A stretch of 64,000 nucleotides of DNA from Naematelia aurantialba (Eukaryota; Basidiomycota; Tremellomycetes; Tremellales; Naemateliaceae), in NCBI GenBank assembly GCA_021527695.1, contig JAKFAO010000007.1:248001-312000 (forward strand), written 5' to 3'. The notes under the pieces are model-generated. The model was not told the DNA's origin. It ran no database searches and was given only the letters and a program-made list of their open reading frames with translations. The translations under genes and the position numbers were made by a program. Below are positions 57,412 through 64,000 of this stretch, piece after piece; the first letter of the stretch is position 1; every line of letters begins with the position of its first letter.

Positions 57412-58276
57412 CTTGGATTCTACGCTACTTGTTCCGACGATCGACGATGTCCTCAGAAGTTGGGAAGAGAACAAGGCAGGAATGCAAGGTAGACGGTAGA
57501 CTGTAGATTGTAGATTGTAGACGGTAGAAGCTAGAAGGAGACGATAGACGGAGAAGAAGACAATAGACGGTAGACGTAGAGACGGTGTTTCTGAAAAGCG
57601 TCAATCTAACTCGAGCAGCGACAGTGACAAGACGCCAGCGGCAACGGCAGAGATCCCTGAGACTCACCCTGCAGACTGCGGTAGCCGGCACTGACAGCGA
57701 TGCGACTGCTGTTGTCGAGATATCGAGATACCAAGTGGTGGTTGAGGTCGTGCAGAGACGGTGCTCGGTAAATACCGGAGAACGCTGCTGCCGGCTACCT
57801 GGCTGCTGCTTGCAATGGGCGGGACGGAGACGGCGCTCCTTGCATCCCCCTACCCACAACCCAGATTCGAAGTGACTGCTGTGGCTCCGGCTAACCGGCC
57901 CGCTTTGGAATTCGACCATCCAACTTCGGACTTGCTCGGACGGCGGAATCTCTCACCCTGGCATTTTGTGGGGTATTCTCCATCTTACTATACTTTGTTT
58001 GTCACTGAAGCATCTGGGTCACTGAGCATATGGACGTCGCATCTAGATGCATGCATGGATCACTGCGTCAAGATGCATGCCCGGGTCTACATATCATCAC
58101 TCGTTGGCAAATGCTGATGCGTCTGTGGGAGCAGTCGTGAATTTCACAGATCAGATTCCGATCAATGGCCATAAAATAGTATGTCGAGATGAAATCGTGG
58201 GCGAGAAGATGGGTGAAACAGCAGCGTAACGGAGAACGACACTGTCAGCCTCTAGAGACGCGCAGTATGGTATTCA
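57412..58276. promoter_or_regulatory. Spacer upstream of FBP1
   Basis: 865 nt between two minus-strand genes: FBP1 promoter and 5' UTR plus the CCT5 3' UTR. A GTAGAYNGTAGA-type imperfect repeat covers about 57488-57585. No coding frame is supported, although frames across 57585-58117 are open. Confidence 0.5.
57488..57585 (+). repeat. Imperfect GTAGACGGTAGA repeat
   Basis: Runs of GTAGACGGTAGACTGTAGATTGTAG and GACGGTAGAAGC-like units, 6-8 nt period, about 80 nt upstream of the FBP1 start. Confidence 0.8.
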
Positions 58277-60495
58277 TTACGCACCAATCACGTCGTCCAC
58301 CCTCAGGATCATCCGCACCACCTGCGTCGCCAACAAGAACTGCTGTCGTTTTGAGATCAGAGGATCAAACACGTGTTGCGTCCGCATGTCTAGCTGCGTG
58401 AGCTGGTGGACACCGAGCTACTCCTCCATAGCTCACCATTCTCTCCCAGACCGAGACAGTCTATGCCCAGTCTCGGGTTTCCCTCGGTGACTTGCCGGCT
58501 CTTGACGTCTGCCAGAGTGTCGATTGGTGATAATCCAGAGTTCTCAGCCAGGGCAAGCGGGATAGAGTCCAGGGCGTTGGCGAATGCTCGCATGGCATAT
58601 TGCTCTATAGTAGGGATCTATTCGTGTCAGCTGCGGCCCGTTCGCCATGACTCAAGCAGCTTACCTCATCTGCCTTTTTCGACACCGCAATGGATGCACA
58701 TATCTCTGCAGCACCGCCTCCGTACACCACCCGGTTGTCTGTGACAAGGTTGCGCACCACACATAGCGCATCATGCAACGCCCGCTTGGCCTCATCGATG
58801 ATCTAGCCCACGTCAGCTCACGTGACTCGTCCTCGGTGTTCAAAAACTGACCATCTTGTTGCTTCCCCTGACAAAGATCGTGACCGCTCGCGTGTTGGCG
58901 CACTCCTCGATGACCAGCATCTTCTCCTTTGTCGTGCCGAATGTCATCTCACGCACGAGCCCAGCTCGACCAAGTTTTTCTGGAGACAAGTCTTCGAACC
59001 GGGGCACGATGCGACCGTTCGTTGCGATTGCAATGAGCTAGGCTGTTTAGCTCGTCCAGAGTACTTTCCCGCCGAGACACACCTCGATCTCCGGTCCGCC
59101 CACCCATCGCACAGCAGGCAGATCGTTCTGCATGAGCAGATGATTTGCCTCGTCGTCAAAGCCCCATTGGCAGATGACCAGGTTGGCACCAGTATCTTTG
59201 ACCCTAAACGGAGGTCAGTCAAGGATGGGTGGTGGCCAAGCACACGACTGACATCTTGATCATATCCAAAAACTTCTCCTTCTCATACTCCCTCAGCTTC
59301 TTGTACTCTTCCACGCTCTCAATGTCCAGCTTGTGCTTTGTCTTTGGGCGAGGGGGCTCGAATGGACAAGTGAGGATGGCGATTTTCGCATCCCGCACAG
59401 TCGTAGGCATCTGGGGATGTGACATATCCTTGTCCACGACAACGCCCTTGACGAGCGAGGTATCTTCTAACGAGCCTCCAACCTTGCCGTCGACCTTGAT
59501 CAGCTCGAAATCGACGTCGCGGCGGGTCAAGTCGGCCACAGAAAGGACAGCATCGACAGCGATTGACGCAAACTTGTCGTGCGCAATTGACACACTACTC
59601 TCCATCAGCCCAACACCGTCTCTATGAGTAGGAAAGTAGGAAAGCATACATTTTCGACCCAAGGGATGTCTTGGCAGTTTTGAGCAGATTCGTAGTGTCC
59701 TCCTTGCTGAACGCGATCTGGGCGGGTCAGCCACGCACTTGGCCATCCTTGTATTTGGGATTTGGACGTACCCGGTCTGCAACGCGGTCAAGCTCTGCAA
59801 TCGCCACCTCACACGCCTTCTCGTACCCATCTGCGATCCGGATTGGGTGGATTCCTCGGTCCAGTAATGACAGAGCAGACGAAAGCAGCGCTCCCGCCAA
59901 GACTTGGACACGTCAACACGTGATAACGTCATAAAGGCGTTTCACTAACCGACTACACCTGTTGTTCCATCTCCAATCTCGTCGTCCTGGCTCTTTGACA
60001 CCTGTGTAGAGTGAGCTGGTCGAGTTTGCGTAGAGATCGGTCAGCTCACCTCGACAAGCAGCTTTGCGACCTGATGCTCCACTTCCATCTGACCCAAGAT
60101 CGTTGCGCCGTCATTGGTTACTGTGATATCACCATCGGGGGAGACGAGGATCTTGTCGAGTCCACGGGGTCCGAGCGACGACTTGATGATGTTCGTCACT
60201 ATATCACCGTCAGCTCGGAAGATCCCGCGTGCTCTTCAGCTGACCAGCGCGAGCAGCTAAGATATGGCTCTGCGTGACGTCAGCACGGTCACTATATGCT
60301 TTATGCACGCTTTGGCACTCACTCGGATTGCTTCCAACCCATGTGTGCGGACCTTCTTTCCTTGCTCGCGAACAATGATGAACGGCCGCCCATTCTGCGA
60401 GTGTCTGCGGTCAGCTGTCGCCAGAGCCTGTCAACACGACAGACCTCGTCCTGCGCATACACTGCCTGGCCGGGGTTGATATCGCTGACTGACAT
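58277..60495 (-). CDS. CCT5: T-complex protein 1 subunit epsilon (CCT5)
   Basis: An ATP-dependent subunit of the cytosolic TRiC/CCT chaperonin that folds actin, tubulin and WD40 proteins. It starts at ATG 60495 with [17 protein letters not shown], then [42 protein letters not shown] and [18 protein letters not shown]. The ATP-binding core is [12 protein letters not shown], joined by an intron to [23 protein letters not shown]. Apical-domain parts are [69 protein letters not shown] and [10 protein letters not shown]. The lower part contains [36 protein letters not shown] and [17 protein letters not shown]. The end is [22 protein letters not shown] and the stop at 58277. [11 protein letters not shown] and KHKLDI identify the epsilon subunit. 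Ten or more short introns. Confidence 0.96.
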
Positions 60496-60763
60496 CCTGT
60501 GCTACTGCTAGTCAGGATACAGTTGGCGAGCAAATGTCTACACTGAGGAGGTTTTGGAATGTCGAACATTCAGCGCGGACACGCAGCGACACGCGACCGC
60601 TGCGTGCCTATTAACAGTCACCCGCGCCTTTCCAGCTTTTGGGACGCCTAGTTTCGCGCCTGCAGTACGAGTGAGTGGTGGAGGTGCAACTTTGCTCGTC
60701 CCAGAGACCATCGACAGTACCGACGGTGAACGCAGCAAGGGACTCAGCGGGAAGCTCTCAACC
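60496..60763. promoter_or_regulatory. Compact bidirectional promoter CCT5 / Alba gene
   Basis: 268 nt between two outward start codons. An open frame runs in from 60554 in frame with the Alba gene, but the ATG at 60764 has the better context (ACCATGG). Confidence 0.55.
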
Positions 60764-62058
60764 ATGGCGCAGCAGGTACAGGCGGGGACAACGTCCAATG
60801 CTGTAGCCGATTCGTCCAAGGAACCACACAAGATGCGCATTGCTTCTGGAGGCAGTATCTCGGGCTACGTCAAATTCGCCCTTGCCTTTCTCGACGTGGG
60901 TCCACGTCCCCTCTACGCCTTGCTGCAAGCCCTGCGACAGCTCTGATTGCATATTTTACTTTCAAGGCATCATGAATTTAAAGCCGGACGCTTATGCAGA
61001 ACTTCAGGAACATCCTCACCGGCCGTTGATACTACACACGATGCCGCCCTCTGCTTCTGCTCCCAACCCGCCCTCGAAACCGTCCAAGCACGCAACGTCG
61101 ACCCTCACGCCGGCGCTCTTAAATAGTCCTCGCCTGATCTCCGTCGTGGAGCTCATAAAGCGCACTTATATGCAGCGCCTTGAATTGCCTGAATCGCGAA
61201 AGGGGAAAGAGCGCGCCATCGGGATATGGCAGTATACCGAGACGGGGCTACTCGATCCTCCCGAGCGCCAAGGGGACGAGGAGGGGGAAACGGCGTTGGA
61301 GAGAGTATTGAGCGGGAAGACGCAGTGAGTTGTTATGTTGTGAACCTGGCTTGATCGTCATGAGGAAAGAGAGACTTGGCTTGATATGCGTGAGGAACAA
61401 CAGAGACTCGGCCTGATATGCATGAGGGGAAACGGGGAGAGAGCTGGAGAGGCGCAAATTCGGAAAGTCGAGGGACAAGGCGCAGGAAGGCGAGGGGAGA
61501 AGCAAGAAGAGAGAAACTGACGTGTCTAGGCCGAAAATGACCCACCAGCCCTACCTCCAAATCACACTCAGCACCCGACCACTCGGCTGGGACTCGAGGC
61601 GAGGCGTGACGTGTCAGTACGTCATGATCAGGCGGCGCCGAGTCCGGAATAAAGCTCGAAATGCCGACGCCGACGCCGAGGACGAGGACGAGGACGTGGT
61701 GCTGAACAAGGCGGGGAACCAGGTCCAGAAGCCCGGGCTTACGGCCGACGGTACGGAGAAGCCCCAGCCCATCGACAGCAACGACAAGTCCAAGCCTACC
61801 AGCACCAAGAAGCCCAAGCCAACCAACAGCACCAAGAAGCCCAAGGCCGCCGATAGCACCGGGAAGCCCGAGTCCATAGACAATACCGAGAACTCCAAAC
61901 CCACCACCGACGCCGGGATGGACAGTGCGGGCCTTGGGATGCAGATCTCTCGCGAACCCGGACATGCTGCTCCTAGTGACTCCGCGGAGAAGAAGAGAAA
62001 GTCTGACGGGAGTCAGGGCGGGGTGGCTAAGAAACGCCCAAGAGGGAAGAGGAATTGA
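60764..62058 (+). CDS. Alba-like nucleic-acid-binding domain protein
   Basis: Probably binds RNA or DNA through an Alba fold (relatives include Rpp20/Rpp25 of RNase P/MRP). Starting at ATG 60764, the first exon has HKMRIASGGSISGYVKFALAFLD. The next exon, after acceptor CTTCAG, gives EHPHRPLILHTMP, then LISVVELIKRTYMQRLELPE and IGIWQYTETGLLDPPE, in the order of an Alba domain with a loop insertion. A GTGAGT intron with purine-rich repeats (about 61326-61530) leads to PKMTHQPYLQITLSTRPLGWD. The C-terminal third is disordered and Lys/Pro/Thr-rich (KPKPTNSTKKPKAADSTGKP repeats) and ends in a basic KKRPRGKRN that could be a nuclear signal. The family subtype cannot be decided by eye. Confidence 0.75.
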
Positions 62059-62247
62059 TGCTTCGTGCTGGGACAGCTTGACACTAAGATAGCTTGATGC
62101 CTGGATAGCTGGATAGCTTGGCGCTTGGATCGCTCTATGCCGGGGTAGCTTGACACTAGGAGGGCCGTATTCTTCGCTAGCTCGATGCTTGGGAGGCTGT
62201 GTCTTGAATGGAGTACATTGCATGATCTGATAATGCAAGATGCTAAA

Positions 62248-64000
62248 CTACCATGCCGACCGCGGCGCGGCGGACAGGAACCTACTGACCACCACTTCGG
62301 GTAATGGATCCATCTCTGGTGGTGGCGGTGGCAGATGAACCATGTTGTTCTGATCCAATCAGCCGGACACTACGCGACGCTTCACAGTCCCAGACCCACC
62401 TTGGGATCCTGCCTTGACGCCCAGCTCTCCCCGGGCATCTCGACCTCGAACTTGATCCACAAATCTCCTCGCTCCTTTTTCCCTCGTCTGGGCAGCCCTT
62501 CTCCGCGGATAACGCATACTTGGGACGGCTGGATGACCCGTTCGCCCTGCCTGCTCTCGACGCGAATCCCGCGGCCGTCAAGGTGCGTGAATAGCACTCT
62601 GTTGAATCCCAGTAACGCCTCGGACAGCCGTATAGTGACGGATACGCTGAGGTCGGACGGTGATGCCGAGTGAGGGCGGAAGGCGGGATGAGATTTATGT
62701 TGGATGTGAAAGATTACGTCGCCTGGAGGTATGTCCGGCTGTAGGGCGTGAGCAACCGAGTAACGGGGCACTAGACGTCGAGGGGTGAGGCCGGAGACCT
62801 GATGACGAGGGGTGTGGCCGGAGACCTGATGATGAGGGCTGACACGTGAGGGGTGATGAGACATGAGACCAGACATGGACGTGAGACGTCAAAGTTGAGA
62901 TGAGCAAGAGACGCACCGCCTCATCGCCCTCTCCGCGCAACGCTATCCGCTCGCCATCTTCTGTCCCCGGCTCGATCTGGAACTCGACTCGCTTCTTCTC
63001 CTTGACCACCTTGTTCCCCTTACACTTCTTACACCTGCACCAGCACCATTAGCTTCCCACACTGCCAAAGAGACCATACTCACCTCTCTTTCTCGCGCAG
63101 TCTGGTGCCCTCTCCATCACAGTCCGGACAAGTGACCTTCATCTTGCCCACCAAGCCTGGGCCCAGCTAGTCCCGTCAGCAGGCCTTATACGCGTCATTC
63201 GATGCAGTGACGCAGTGGACACACATGTCTGTCCGCTATGACCGATCCCTCGCCTTTGCACGTCATACATTCTGCTGGCTTTGCACCACCCCGCGCGCCA
63301 GATCTGGACACGGCGCGTCAGCCGGTAACTCGGGCTGGACGGAAGGAGGGAACAACGGAATCGCCTCTACTCACCCTTTGCAGACGCCGCATATCCGGTC
63401 GCGTTCGAGCCCGACCACGACTCGTTTCCCCTTGAACACCTCCTCCAGCGTTATTGGATACTCCACGATCGTGTCCTTCCCGCGACTAGGTTTCTTCCGG
63501 CTCGGCCCCCCGCCGCCCATATCGAATGATGCCCCGGCAAAGCCGAAGCCACCACCGAACATCGCTTCAAACAGGTCGTCCATATCTGGTCCTTCATTGA
63601 ACCCACCGTGCCGAGGTCCGTCCGGCCCATACTCATCATATGTTGCTCTCTGAACACTGTCAGTACAATTTCAGCCGGGTTCAGTGATATGAGCGGACAT
63701 CATTCGGATTTGAGAGTGTTTCGTATCTGGACATTGTTTGTCAGCTGAAGACTGGAAGAAACCTCATGCCGCAACTCACGCTTGGCCTATCTTCTGAAAC
63801 ATCTCATGTGCTTGTGGGTCATCAGGGTTCTACATTCATCAGCCCGGAGCGCTCGCCTGACTCGGTACACTCGCCTTGTCCTAAATCGTAGATTCAGCAT
63901 GGAAACTGCTATATCAACTGGATCGACGCACCGGGTGATGTTGCATTGCCTTCCGCTTATACGCCTTCTTGATGTCCACCTCGGTCGCGTCGACGGACAC
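62248..64000 (-). CDS. Type I DnaJ/Hsp40 co-chaperone, 5' end outside window
   Basis: Stimulates Hsp70 ATPase and delivers clients. The window starts inside the J domain: VSVDATEVDIKKAYKRKAMQHHP (64000-63932), a 6-nt exon GACAAG (63880-63875, Asp-Lys), then NPDDPQAHEMFQKIGQA from 63829. Together they read HHPDKNPDDP with the essential HPD. Next come YDEYGPDGPRHGG, a Gly/Phe region (FEAMFGGGFGFAGASFD) and IVEYPITLEEVFKGKRVVVGLERD. All four zinc-binding repeats are present: CGVCKGSG, CMTCKGEG (from a small exon near 63250-63325), CPDCDGEG and CKKCKGNK. The C-terminal client domain follows (FQIEPGTEDGERIALRGEGDEA, PGDVIFHIQHKSHPAF, IRLSEALLGFNRVLF). It ends DPLPEVVVSRFLSAAPRSAW at 62248, not in a CaaX box, which argues against a Ydj1 orthologue and fits an Xdj1-like protein. 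Confidence 0.92.

Noticed and set aside
57585..58117. Open plus-strand frames between FBP1 and CCT5
   Set aside because: No conserved motif or splice pattern is seen. They overlap the FBP1 promoter and the downstream region of CCT5.
61333..62238. 301-codon open frame on the minus strand opposite the Alba gene
   Set aside because: It mirrors the Lys/Pro/Thr repeat of the plus-strand exon as Gly/Leu repeats and lies beyond the DnaJ stop codon. The plus strand carries the conserved domain and splice sites.

Overview
The window is nuclear DNA of an intron-dense, GC-rich fungus, most likely a basidiomycete. Almost every recognisable gene is cut by several short introns, often 45-60 nt. These mostly have GTRNGY-type donors and a CTGAC-like branch site a few bases before the acceptor AG. 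The gene content is fungal: a lanosterol 14-alpha-demethylase (ERG11), a DEP-DEP-RGS regulator of the Sst2/FlbA type, a YAP-type bZIP factor and an ERp38-type protein disulfide isomerase. Intron density and base composition fit Agaricomycotina (Tremellomycetes are plausible), but the sequence alone does not settle the class. I saw no transposon, rRNA, tRNA, CRISPR array or virus-derived gene.

Layout. 1-2.8 kb: no recognisable gene, several tandem repeats. 2.8-17 kb: S-adenosylmethionine decarboxylase (-), a 6-phosphogluconate-dehydrogenase-like oxidoreductase (+), a bZIP factor (+), a repeat-rich intergenic stretch, a low-complexity protein of unknown function (+), a cupin protein (-) and a small multi-pass membrane protein (-). 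17-33 kb: a chromodomain/C2H2/coiled-coil protein (+), the ribosome-maturation GTPase EFL1 (+), a small mitochondrial-type protein (-), ERG11 (-) and a two-finger C2H2 factor (-). 33-35.6 kb is a long divergent intergenic region. 35.6-64 kb is densely packed with conserved genes: an RGS regulator (+), TRM1 (-), ASF1 (+), glutaminyl-tRNA synthetase (-), PDI (+), DOM34/pelota (+), a Tim17-like membrane protein (-), RPN3 (-), fructose-1,6-bisphosphatase (-), CCT5 (-), an Alba-domain protein (+) and the 5' two-thirds or more of a type I DnaJ/Hsp40 (-, running off the right edge).

The genes do not form one pathway. Several touch protein and RNA homeostasis (EFL1, TRM1, GlnRS, PDI, DOM34, RPN3, CCT5, DnaJ), but this looks like ordinary fungal gene order. 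No gene cluster or defence-like system was found. The most unusual signal is in RNA splicing. Very small exons (6, 6, 9, 15 and 23 nt) encode parts of ASF1, PDI and DnaJ, including catalytic residues. At least four introns can only, or best, be joined with GC-AG borders. Five enzymes or chaperones have an intron inside or directly beside the catalytic signature. Exon models were derived by reading frame, splice consensus and known family motifs; only those of SPE2, the bZIP gene, ASF1, PDI and the small mitochondrial protein were summed and found divisible by three.
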